A stretch of DNA of 64,000 bases, taken from assembly GCA_019636095.1 (NCBI GenBank), contig JAHBYF010000005.1, forward strand, positions 186,001 through 250,000. The letters run 5' to 3'. The first letter of the stretch is position 1. Each line of letters opens with the position of its first letter. A program made the position numbers and the translations under genes. Source of the stretch: Hyphomonadaceae bacterium (GTDB taxonomy: Bacteria; Pseudomonadota; Alphaproteobacteria; Caulobacterales; Aquidulcibacteraceae). The notes under the pieces are model-generated. The model did no database searches, had not been told where the DNA came from, and saw nothing but the letters and a program-made list of their open reading frames with translations. Positions 44,920 through 51,144 of the stretch are shown piece after piece.

Positions 44920-45324
44920 ATGGAAAACCCGCGCGATCTGGTGCGCATGGCTGCTGACATCGCGGCTGCCTACGTCTCGGCCAACCCGATGCAACCGCAG
45001 GATTTGCCTGCGTTGATCCGCACGGTGCATAGCGCGTTGCTGGAAGTGTCCGGCGTCGTTGGCGCTGCCATCGAGGCGGCGCCTGAGCCCGCGGTTTCGA
45101 TCAAGAAATCGGTGACAGCCGATTACATCATCTGCTTGGAAGACGGGAAGAAATTCAAATCTTTGAAGCGCCACCTACGGACGCGCTACGCCATGACGCC
45201 GGATGAGTACCGCGCCAAATGGAGCCTTCCTCACGATTATCCGATGGTCGCGCCTAATTACGCAAAAGAGCGCTCCAATCTGGCCAAGCGCATGGGCCTA
45301 GGCCAAACCCGCAAAGGCGGATAG
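44920..45324 (+). CDS. MucR/Ros family transcriptional regulator with altered zinc finger
   Basis: 134 residues of the Ros/MucR family, DNA-binding proteins with one C2H2-type zinc finger that silence AT-rich promoters in alphaproteobacteria. The family core is present: SVTADYIICLEDGKKFKSLKRHL, MTPDEYRAKWSLP, YPMVAPNYAKERSNLAK. Zinc ligands seen are Cys72 and His85. The segment usually reading RHLMTHY is RHLRTRY, so the second His (position 89 or 90) is absent. Zinc binding may be lost or use another residue. A transposon begins right after its stop codon. Confidence 0.9.
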   Translation: MENPRDLVRMAADIAAAYVSANPMQPQDLPALIRTVHSALLEVSGVVGAAIEAAPEPAVSIKKSVTADYIICLEDGKKFKSLKRHLRTRYAMTPDEYRAKWSLPHDYPMVAPNYAKERSNLAKRMGLGQTRKGG

Positions 45325-45337
45325 AGGAAAAAAATCC
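45325..45337. repeat. Left target-site duplication of the transposon
   Basis: AGGAAAAAAATCC, identical on the same strand to the copy at the right end. It starts on the base after the mucR-like stop codon. Confidence 0.8.
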
Positions 45338-45340
45338 CAT

Positions 45341-45365
45341 TTATATACTTCGCGCCACATGGCCT
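45341..45365 (+). repeat. Left terminal inverted repeat of the transposon
   Basis: Read inward: TTATATACTT, two variable bases, CGCCACA, two bases, GCCT. The right end read inward gives the same sequence with one base fewer before GCCT. Confidence 0.8.
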
Positions 45366-45431
45366 AAAATCAATGACTTAGCGCTCTCTTTTTGCGCATA
45401 GCTCTGAAAATGTTACCTGAATAAAGTCCTA

Positions 45432-45443
45432 TGTGGCGTCAAG
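45432..45443 (+). repeat. Third copy of the transposon end motif
   Basis: TGTGGCGTCAAG is identical over 12 bases to part of the right terminal repeat (48316-48327) and in the same orientation. It therefore faces the left terminal repeat about 73 bases away and could form a hairpin with it or mark the remains of a second, nested end. Confidence 0.6.
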
Positions 45444-45510
45444 GTGGGTAGACTAGTCCTACGAACGGACTCAAGTCTTCCGCGTGTGCGCGCGCGATCC
45501 ATTCGCGGCC

Positions 45511-46212
45511 TTACGTCCGCGCGGCGACCAGCGTCGCGAAAGCTTCGAGGATGCCCTCCGTAAGCTGCACGAGATCATGCAACGTTGGGACAAGCGGTTG
45601 GTGACTGAACGCCCCGCCATCGGGAAACGTGACGCCGAGGAGGTCTTTCGGGTCGAAGGAGTCGGGCATGAGAAGCCGGACACGGCCATCCTCGTGAATA
45701 TCGACCGTGTAGTCGGGGGTGCTGATGACATTGAGCACCGGGATAATCGTGTGATGTTTGTCCTGAATGTCGAGGTCATGCAGGCCACGCAGCGCGTCGT
45801 TCCCCCCGGTATAGGGAGCGAATTGCTTGAGTAACGCCACTGCATCCGGTCCCGCGCGATGAAAGTTTCGCTTCGTGATCATTTCATCGATGTCGCCGGA
45901 AATTTCGCAAAACGGGAAATAGACGCTCTTGTGATTTTTGCCCGCAGCCTTCACGAGATCGACCGCCATCAGGTCAAGGGATGCGCGCAGATTGTGGATG
46001 ACGTCGCCCACCATCGGTCCAATTTCATCCCCAAACCCCTTCACGGTGAGGTGGGTGTTTGTCGCGCTCCATTCGTCCGCTGGGTTGACGCGCTCGCGCG
46101 TGAAGATGGGCGGATGCTTTTCCAAGTGCGCTGCGATGTAGTTTTCAATTTCCTGGATATGCGCCTTGGCGCGGTCGACTTTCAAACGTGATGCGCGGAA
46201 AGATTCTGACAT
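45511..46212 (-). CDS. Transposon passenger gene, unknown protein
   Basis: 233 residues, soluble, less alanine-rich and less GC-rich than the host genes. Features: a basic amphipathic N-terminal helix (FRASRLKVDRAKAHIQEIENYIAAH), and GDEIGPMVGDVIHNLRASLDLMAVDLV, in which the I-H-N-L-R-x-x-L-D pattern recalls a family of helical-bundle proteins with similar H-N-L-R-x-x-L-D-H motifs. The second half has beta-like strands (YTVDIHEDGRVRLLMP). No catalytic motif that I can name. Its ATG overlaps the start of a divergent small gene within the sequence CATG. Function in the element is unknown. Confidence 0.65.
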   Translation of the reverse strand: MSESFRASRLKVDRAKAHIQEIENYIAAHLEKHPPIFTRERVNPADEWSATNTHLTVKGFGDEIGPMVGDVIHNLRASLDLMAVDLVKAAGKNHKSVYFPFCEISGDIDEMITKRNFHRAGPDAVALLKQFAPYTGGNDALRGLHDLDIQDKHHTIIPVLNVISTPDYTVDIHEDGRVRLLMPDSFDPKDLLGVTFPDGGAFSHQPLVPTLHDLVQLTEGILEAFATLVAART

Positions 46213-46348
46213 GACTAAGCGCTCTAAAGACGATCAATACAGCGAAGAAGAAACAAAGCGGCGCGCAGAGGAAGCGTTGCGTGGCGCGTTTAAGACGCCG
46301 CCTATCACGCAAGAGAAACCAAAGCCGAAGACAAAACCATCAAGCTAG
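46211..46348 (+). CDS. Transposon passenger gene, 45-residue charged protein
   Basis: MTKRSKDDQYSEEETKRRAE begins a highly charged peptide with the pattern YSEEET-x-RR-x-EEALR-x-A-x-x-TPP, ending in a Lys/Pro tail. From memory, similar short proteins (SEEETARRRDEALRRAL-x-TPP type) occur in many alphaproteobacterial genomes. The start codon shares two bases with that of the divergent passenger gene, and CGGAAAG is a possible ribosome site. The last nine bases overlap the end of the next gene on the other strand. Confidence 0.6.
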   Translation: MTKRSKDDQYSEEETKRRAEEALRGAFKTPPITQEKPKPKTKPSS

Positions 46349-46831
46349 GCCGCCGCTGAACGGTTGCGGCATTGGTCGGTCTTGAAGGAAATTGTAGGGA
46401 TACGTGCTGTTGCAGGATTTGCAGTCATGAACGCGCCAGCGCCCATTGCGTCCCGCAGCGCGAACGGTTTCGCCGTTTGGCTGCAGATACGATACTTTGC
46501 AGTTCAGAAAACAATTTGGACAGAAGCGTATCGCTTCTTCACTAGGCTCTTCCGGCGCCTTCAACTTGTAGGTCACAACACCAGAGTCTTCGGTGGTTCT
46601 GACATAGTCGGGCTTTTGCGCTTCAAAGTTTTTGAAGCTTGCAAGTTCTGCTTTCAGCGCAGCCTGACTTTCCGTCACCGCTTCATACTCGCCGTACATG
46701 GAAGAGACCTTTTCCATGAGGTCTGTCACCAGAGCGGCGTTTTCCGCGTAGGGCTTAGCGGTCGCGAGTTTACCCAAGCCCTCCATCAAGCTCTTGAAGC
46801 TAGCTGTAGCGACGGCTGCGGCTGTAGGCAT
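46340..46831 (-). CDS. Transposon passenger gene, zinc-ribbon-like protein
   Basis: 163 residues. The N-terminal half is helical, with a probable coiled coil (about 35-75, LMEKVSSMYGEYEAVTESQA...LKAELASFKN). The C-terminal half has FCPNCFLNC and DCKSCNSTY, two C-x2-C pairs about 36 residues apart, likely a zinc ribbon. The start is fixed by a TAGGAG site eight bases before the ATG. Unknown function; a DNA- or protein-binding role is suggested by the ribbon only. Confidence 0.68.
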   Translation of the reverse strand: MPTAAAVATASFKSLMEGLGKLATAKPYAENAALVTDLMEKVSSMYGEYEAVTESQAALKAELASFKNFEAQKPDYVRTTEDSGVVTYKLKAPEEPSEEAIRFCPNCFLNCKVSYLQPNGETVRAAGRNGRWRVHDCKSCNSTYPYNFLQDRPMPQPFSGGLA

Positions 46832-46885
46832 ATGGCGCACTCCTAGACATGCGCCATTGGCCACCGGCGCAAACGGTGGTTTCAT

Positions 46886-46913
46886 CGGCCCCGGTGTTCG
46901 AGCACCGGGGCCG
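46886..46913. promoter_or_regulatory. Strong hairpin between divergent passenger genes
   Basis: A perfect 11-bp GC-rich stem (CGGCCCCGGTG / CACCGGGGCCG) with a 6-base loop, in the 164-base gap between the zinc-ribbon gene and the next gene. A smaller stem (CCACCG / CGGTGG) adjoins it at 46861-46879. No T-run on either strand, so an operator, RNA leader element or recombination site is as likely as a terminator. Confidence 0.5.
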
Positions 46914-46995
46914 ACTCACTTTGTACGACTTCCGAAATTAGGCGCCGAGTCCTAAGTGTAGTTGCGCATGGGGTCGCTTTCAGAAGGAAGCGACG

Positions 46996-47229
46996 GTGGT
47001 TTACTGGAACGACAAAGGGCGCGGCATTCCGCTGACTAATGGGCCGTGTAATCCGTATGGCCTCTACATCTCATGCGAAGCCTGCAAGCATTCTACGCTC
47101 ATGGTATGGGCTGACGTGTTGAATCGTTGGCCGTTGGGTACGTTCAGCCGCGACATGGCCCGCTCGCTCAAGTGCTCTCAGTGCGGTGAGCGGCAGGGGT
47201 CAATTATGGTCGCGGCGCAAACGCCCTAA
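46996..47229 (+). CDS. Transposon passenger gene, small CxxC protein
   Basis: 77 residues with C-x2-C pairs CEAC (about 27-30) and CSQC (about 60-63), plus a conserved-looking aromatic start (MVYWNDKGRGIPLTNGPCNP). Probably a zinc-binding miniprotein. The GTG start has AAGGAAG just upstream. It ends about 100 bases before the end of the convergent transposase gene. Function unknown. Confidence 0.65.
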   Translation: MVYWNDKGRGIPLTNGPCNPYGLYISCEACKHSTLMVWADVLNRWPLGTFSRDMARSLKCSQCGERQGSIMVAAQTP

Positions 47230-47325
47230 TTGTCATCGAACAAGTCCTTTGACGTGTTCGGATCAGTCGCCGGCGAAAGCCTGCCGAAGCGCTTTTGCAG
47301 GATCTGACGGACCTTAGCGGCGCGC

Positions 47326-48291
47326 TTACGCTTGAACGTGTTGTTCGGCGCCGTCAGTCCGCCGATACGTGAGGCGCTTGCCTTCGGCGCCGACAAGAGC
47401 GGCGTCAGCGCGCGCTTTGTCTGACCAGCCAAGCTTTACGCGGTGGTTGAAGCGAAATTCAAACTCGCCAACGTAGCGGTGCAGGTGCTTTTCAGCGCAG
47501 TGCTGATAAACGCCCGACATGCCTTTTTTGAACACGCCGAAGAAGCCTTCCGCCGTGTTGTTATGGACGTCGCCGCGCGCATACTCGCCAGCCTTGTGCT
47601 TGACGGTTTCATGCGCGGCAAACGACTTGCCGACAGCCGGATAAAGGTTGCTCTCGTCGGTGTGCAGACGTGAGCGGCGGTCAACGTGCTCTTCCAAGAG
47701 CTTCGCAACCGTCTTCTTCGAGGCTTCGGCAACGTGGAAGACGCGGGCTTGGCCGCCGCGTTCCACAAGCGCGATGATCGGACGCTTGTTGGCGGGACCG
47801 CGCGCGCCGCTCTTGTGATAGGGGCGGCCATCGAAACGCACGGAGCGAGGCGCTTCGACTTTGCCCCAATAGGTTTCGTCCGCTTCCACGATTTGACCGG
47901 GGCCGCCGATCGGACCTGACATCAAGTCGCCGTTCGCCATTGCAAGGCGGATGCGGTGCGCAAGAAACCAAGCCGACTTGTAAGTAATGTCCAGCGAGCG
48001 GTGGAGCTGGTGGGCGCTCATGCCTTTCTTGGACGACGCCATCAAATAGAACGCCATCAGCCAGACATTCAGTTTGATGTGGCTGGCTTCCATCACGGTG
48101 CCGGTCATGACGGTGAAGTCCTTGCGGCACTCCTTTTGGCCACAGCGATAGCGGCCCGTGCGCTTGGTGGGGTAGTCGGTGCCGATAGCGCCGCACTTGC
48201 CGCAGACGCGGACGCCGTTCGGCCAGCGCAGCGCTTCGATGTAGGCGCGGGCGGCTTCTTCGGTCTGGAATTGGGGAGCGTCGAATTTCAT
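47326..48291 (-). CDS. IS1595 family (ISXO2-like) transposase
   Basis: 321 residues. N-terminal zinc ribbon with Cys30, Cys33, Cys50 and Cys55; a helix-turn-helix region (KKGMSAHQLHRSLDITYKSA); then the RNase-H-like core with Asp138 (IVEADETYWG), Asp212 (RLHTDESNLY) and the HNN-x2-E motif (VHNNTAEGFF, Glu248) that replaces the third acidic residue in this family. The reading frame is intact, so the element could still move. It starts seven bases from the predicted -10 in its terminal repeat, leaving little or no leader. Confidence 0.95.
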   Translation of the reverse strand: MKFDAPQFQTEEAARAYIEALRWPNGVRVCGKCGAIGTDYPTKRTGRYRCGQKECRKDFTVMTGTVMEASHIKLNVWLMAFYLMASSKKGMSAHQLHRSLDITYKSAWFLAHRIRLAMANGDLMSGPIGGPGQIVEADETYWGKVEAPRSVRFDGRPYHKSGARGPANKRPIIALVERGGQARVFHVAEASKKTVAKLLEEHVDRRSRLHTDESNLYPAVGKSFAAHETVKHKAGEYARGDVHNNTAEGFFGVFKKGMSGVYQHCAEKHLHRYVGEFEFRFNHRVKLGWSDKARADAALVGAEGKRLTYRRTDGAEQHVQA

Positions 48292-48297
48292 GAGCCA

Positions 48298-48326
48298 AAT
48301 CTAGTTATTCAGGCTTGTGGCGTCAA
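48298..48326 (-). promoter_or_regulatory. Predicted transposase promoter within the right terminal repeat
   Basis: On the minus strand, TTGACG (-35) and TAGATT (-10) are separated by 17 bases; the -35 lies inside the terminal repeat. The transposase ATG is only seven to nine bases after the -10, so the mRNA would be almost leaderless. Confidence 0.5.
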
Positions 48327-48334
48327 GTATATAA
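48311..48334 (-). repeat. Right terminal inverted repeat of the transposon
   Basis: Read inward (minus strand): TTATATACTT, two bases, CGCCACA, one base, GCCT. It matches the left end in the inverted sense. Confidence 0.8.
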
Positions 48335-48336
48335 TC

Positions 48337-48349
48337 AGGAAAAAAATCC
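48337..48349. repeat. Right target-site duplication of the transposon
   Basis: AGGAAAAAAATCC, identical to the left copy. It ends about 93 bases before the next host gene. Confidence 0.8.
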
Positions 48350-48441
48350 TAGATTAGGCAAAAAAATCTATCCTACACTTCTGGTGTGGCCGTACCCTGC
48401 TGGCTGGCATGGAGCGGTTGTTCGAGAGAAGAGGTGTGGGA

Positions 48442-48792
48442 ATGGGCGTGTTGTCGAAACGCGCGGAAGATGCTGCGTCCGCAGAGCTTGCGGCGAATGT
48501 GGTCAGCTACGCGTTGGGCGTGCCGCCAGAGAGTATCGTCGATGATGCACGTGGTTGCTCGCAGACGGCATATGCGCGGCAATTGGCGATGTACCTGTGT
48601 CACGTGGCTTTCGAGTTGAGCTTGGCGCGCGTGGCGGCCGCGTTCGGGCGGGATCGGTCTACCGTGGCGCACGCGTGTCACATGATCGAGGATAGGCGCG
48701 ACGAGCCGCAGTTCGATCTTTGGATGAGTGCGTTGGAGCAGATGCTACGTGCAGCGCCTGCGCCGGTTTTGCCTGAGCGAGCGCAGGCATGA
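48442..48792 (+). CDS. Stand-alone DnaA domain IV-like DNA-binding protein
   Basis: 116 residues. The only recognisable part is a DnaA domain IV: helix ARQLAMYLCHVAFELSLARVAAAF followed by GRDRSTVAHACHMIEDR at about 69-85, equivalent to the G-R-D-H-x-T-V-x-H-A signature that contacts the DnaA box. No AAA+ domain, so it cannot initiate replication by itself. It could compete for DnaA boxes or act as a transcription factor. The ATG at 48442 follows a GAGAAGAGG region. It overlaps the next gene by four bases. Confidence 0.82.
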   Translation: MGVLSKRAEDAASAELAANVVSYALGVPPESIVDDARGCSQTAYARQLAMYLCHVAFELSLARVAAAFGRDRSTVAHACHMIEDRRDEPQFDLWMSALEQMLRAAPAPVLPERAQA

Positions 48793-49523
48793 GCGAGCGG
48801 CGTGTGGCGCGCGCTCTTGCCCGCCTCGCGAGCGGAGACGCGCTGCTTCGAGATGGCGCAGGCCCCGACTATGGTGTGTTCACAAAACGTGATCGCCGGC
48901 GGCGCGCGCTGCTGCGTCTGCGCGCCAGCGAGGTCCGCGAGTTGGAGGCGGAAGGCGTTCTTGAAGCTTGCAGCGAGGGGACGTTCGTTCTGACCAAAGC
49001 TGGTTTTGCGAGAGTGGAACGCGATGGCGCCGAGCCCGGCGAAGCGTTCCTCGCGCAACACAGAGCGGTCGTGGTTCGCGACGCCATTGATGAAAGTGGC
49101 GTGATACGAAGAGTGCGAGGCTTTGATGCAGACGCGCCGATGCGCCGGCTGGCGGCGCTCAAAGGGCCGCAGGGCGAGCCGTGGTTGAGCCAGGCTGAGC
49201 TTTCGGCTGCGGGGAAGCTGCGTTCCGATTGGGCTGCGGGTGAGCTTGGCTTGGTGCGCGGTTCGGATTGGACTGCGCCTCCAATCGGAACCACGCGAGG
49301 TCTGGGAAACGTACACGATGCCGCCATGGCGCGACGGTGCGATGCGCGGCGGAGGTTGTCAGATGCGCTGGCGCGCCTCGCCGGCCCGTTGAGGCGGGTT
49401 GTGGAGCGGTTGTGCCTCTATGAGGAAGGGTTGGAAGCGCTGGAGCGCAGCGAGGGGTGGCCAGCGCGCTCCGCCAAACTCGCACTGAAGCTTGGCCTGG
49501 CGCAACTGGCGACGAACTACTAA
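48789..49523 (+). CDS. DUF6456 domain protein
   Basis: 244 residues, basic and rich in Arg/Ala. An N-terminal part (LRASEVRELEAEGVLEACSEGTFVLTKAG) looks like a winged helix. The C-terminal part has the DUF6456 pattern LSQAELSAAGKLRSDWAAGELG and a terminal helix bundle (LAGPLRRVVERLCLYEEGLEALERSEGWPARSAKLALKLGLAQL) similar to a DNA-binding domain. It is translationally coupled to the DnaA-like gene, so a common role in DNA-related control is plausible. Function unknown. Confidence 0.78.
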   Translation: MSERRVARALARLASGDALLRDGAGPDYGVFTKRDRRRRALLRLRASEVRELEAEGVLEACSEGTFVLTKAGFARVERDGAEPGEAFLAQHRAVVVRDAIDESGVIRRVRGFDADAPMRRLAALKGPQGEPWLSQAELSAAGKLRSDWAAGELGLVRGSDWTAPPIGTTRGLGNVHDAAMARRCDARRRLSDALARLAGPLRRVVERLCLYEEGLEALERSEGWPARSAKLALKLGLAQLATNY

Positions 49524-49942
49524 GCGGCGCGAGCTTCGTCTTGAATGCGCTTCATCATGGAGAAGAGGCCGTTCGAGCGCTGCATGGTAAGCGCTTCCTT
49601 GAGCCCAAGGCGCTCGAACACGGCTTGCGGTTCGACCGAGAGGATATCGGCTGGCGTTCGGCCCGAGAAGATGCGCAGCAACAGCGCGACCTCGCCGCGT
49701 ACGAGATGAGCGTCTGAATCGCCGCGGAAAAAGAGCTTTTCGGGCTCATCCGCGTGCTTTTCGCTGACGAGCCAAACGCGGCTGGCGCAACCCCGAATGC
49801 GATTTTCTTCGTTGCGCTCCTCGTCGGACAGAGGAGCGAGGGCGCGCGCGAGTTCGATCACATACGAAATGCGCTCCTCCCAGTCGGGGAGGAGCGCAAA
49901 TTCGTCTGCGAGATCTTCGATCGTCTGATCGATGCCGGCCAT
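49520..49942 (-). CDS. sufE: SufE family sulfur acceptor
   Basis: 140 residues. SufE takes persulfide sulfur from the cysteine desulfurase SufS for Fe-S cluster assembly. The catalytic Cys52 is in RIRGCASRVWLVSEK, the family motif G-C-x-S-x-V-W. FFRGDSDAHLVRGEVALLLRIFSGRTPADIL is the second conserved block. No other suf gene is in the window. Convergent with the DUF6456 gene, overlapping by four bases. Confidence 0.94.
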   Translation of the reverse strand: MAGIDQTIEDLADEFALLPDWEERISYVIELARALAPLSDEERNEENRIRGCASRVWLVSEKHADEPEKLFFRGDSDAHLVRGEVALLLRIFSGRTPADILSVEPQAVFERLGLKEALTMQRSNGLFSMMKRIQDEARAA

Positions 49943-49979
49943 GGCCGTTAGATGCGCCTCGCGGCGTATCCAAGCAAGA

Positions 49980-51032
49980 TCAGTCGCGGCCGCCGCTGCC
50001 AGCGGTCGGAACGGGAGTCATGGCGGTGGCCTCAGGTTGTGCGACGGCGCCGATGCAAGTGCCGATGTCGCGCAGGCCATGCTGGCCAAGGCAGAACGCG
50101 TTCTCATACCGGAAGCGCGCCGCCGACATGCATTGATAAAGCTGCAATTGAGCCATCTCGAAGCAATCGCGCGAACGCGGGTCGGAGACGAGCCGGGTGA
50201 CCGCGCTTTGGTTTGTGTCTACGGCGTCAAGCGCTTGCAGCGCAGCGACGGCGGTCATGCGGTCGAGGGCTTCGCCGCGCGAAGCGTTGACACGCCAAAC
50301 TGCCGCCGCGGGCGTCGAAGAGACTTCCACGACCTGCTCGCCGCCGCGAACGGCGTCCCAGAAGCGGCGACCGCCGTAGACGGAAGGGTCGGTGGCCGGG
50401 TGGAGGCTGAGTGGCGTCACACTCAGACGCGGAGCGACCTCGGACGGAACGGCGTCGGCCGGCGCACCGTCGCGGCCGAGTGTGCGAATGCGCTGCACCC
50501 GCGCTGGCTGTCCTGGCGCCACCGAGTTTGCCCAGCGCTGACGCTGCAGCGAGTACGCCATTTCCTGATAGCGATCGGCGACGCTGATGATGCGGGCGCT
50601 GTCGGCGTTGGCCGACGCGAGCAGCATGTTGGTCGCTTCCTGACCGCCACGTAGACCGCGCGCGTAGGAGGGATCGACGGTGACGGCCCAGATGACGGCG
50701 TCGCGGCCATAATAGGCGGCGGCGTCACGAACGCCTTGAACGAATGCTGGTGATTGCGCGGCGGTGTTGGCGCCATAGGCGATCCAACCCCGCGTCAGCG
50801 CATCCCGGTTATGGCGCGCGACACGGTCGAGCGCTGTTTCCAAACCTGCTGCGTCGCGCATGGTTGTCGCGCGCAACTCCGAAACGTCGCTTTGATAAGC
50901 GGCGTAGGCCGTAACCGCAGTCTGCAGGTCGACATTGCTCGCGCCAGCTTCAGTAGCAGCAGGCGTTTGAGCGTTGGCGACGCCAAGAAGGGCGACAACC
51001 GCGGTTGTGGTCCATACCGCAAGGCTCCGCAT
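49980..51032 (-). CDS. Unknown secreted protein
   Basis: 350 residues with a signal peptide (MRSLAVWTTTAVVALLGVANA, cut before QTPAA). The mature part is helical and alanine-rich, with RYQEMAYSLQRQRWANS near 160, and has four cysteines clustered near the C-terminus (SRDCFEMAQLQLYQC, FCLGQHGLRDIGTCIGA), probably two disulfides. The start at 51032 has a GGGAG site 12 bases upstream; a far longer open frame crosses the divergent kinase gene and is rejected. It shares a short promoter region with the histidine kinase. Function unknown. Confidence 0.72.
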   Translation of the reverse strand: MRSLAVWTTTAVVALLGVANAQTPAATEAGASNVDLQTAVTAYAAYQSDVSELRATTMRDAAGLETALDRVARHNRDALTRGWIAYGANTAAQSPAFVQGVRDAAAYYGRDAVIWAVTVDPSYARGLRGGQEATNMLLASANADSARIISVADRYQEMAYSLQRQRWANSVAPGQPARVQRIRTLGRDGAPADAVPSEVAPRLSVTPLSLHPATDPSVYGGRRFWDAVRGGEQVVEVSSTPAAAVWRVNASRGEALDRMTAVAALQALDAVDTNQSAVTRLVSDPRSRDCFEMAQLQLYQCMSAARFRYENAFCLGQHGLRDIGTCIGAVAQPEATAMTPVPTAGSGGRD

Positions 51033-51061
51033 CGGCTTCTGCTCCCTGATCCTAGATTGGT

Positions 51062-51084
51062 GAGTCCGCTTTCGAATCCGACTC
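51062..51084. promoter_or_regulatory. Three GANTC sites in the divergent kinase/secreted-protein promoter
   Basis: GAGTC, GAATC and GACTC at 51062-51066, 51074-51078 and 51080-51084 within 23 bases, in the 112-base gap between two divergent genes. Such methylation-site clusters in promoters are associated with CcrM/GcrA control in Caulobacterales. Regulation is inferred. Confidence 0.45.
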
Positions 51085-51144
51085 ATAGCGGGCACTCTCT
51101 CCCCCAGCGCGTTAAGAAGTCTTTTACTCGCGAGCGACGTTTCA

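Larger units (their letters stand above)
45325..48349. mobile_element. IS1595-type transposon with passenger genes, about 3.0 kb
   Basis: Bounded by identical 13-bp direct repeats AGGAAAAAAATCC at 45325-45337 and 48337-48349. Just inside are related ends in inverted orientation, sharing TTATATACTT-N2-CGCCACA and a following GCCT. It contains an IS1595-family DDE transposase at the right end and four other genes. IS1595 members are known to make AT-rich target duplications, usually 8 bp, and some carry passenger genes. The 13-bp repeat may be an 8-bp duplication in an A-rich site that extends by chance. The inserted DNA appears less GC-rich than the flanks. Confidence 0.85.

Noticed and set aside
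47226..47432. 68-codon open frame on the minus strand overlapping the 3' end of the transposase gene
   Set aside because: About half of it is the transposase coding region in another frame. No ribosome site and no family similarity.
48338..48349. Reading the GGAAAAAAATCC copies as part of the inverted repeats
   Set aside because: The sequence is near-palindromic, but the two copies are identical in direct orientation, which fits a target duplication better. The inverted match starts inside them.
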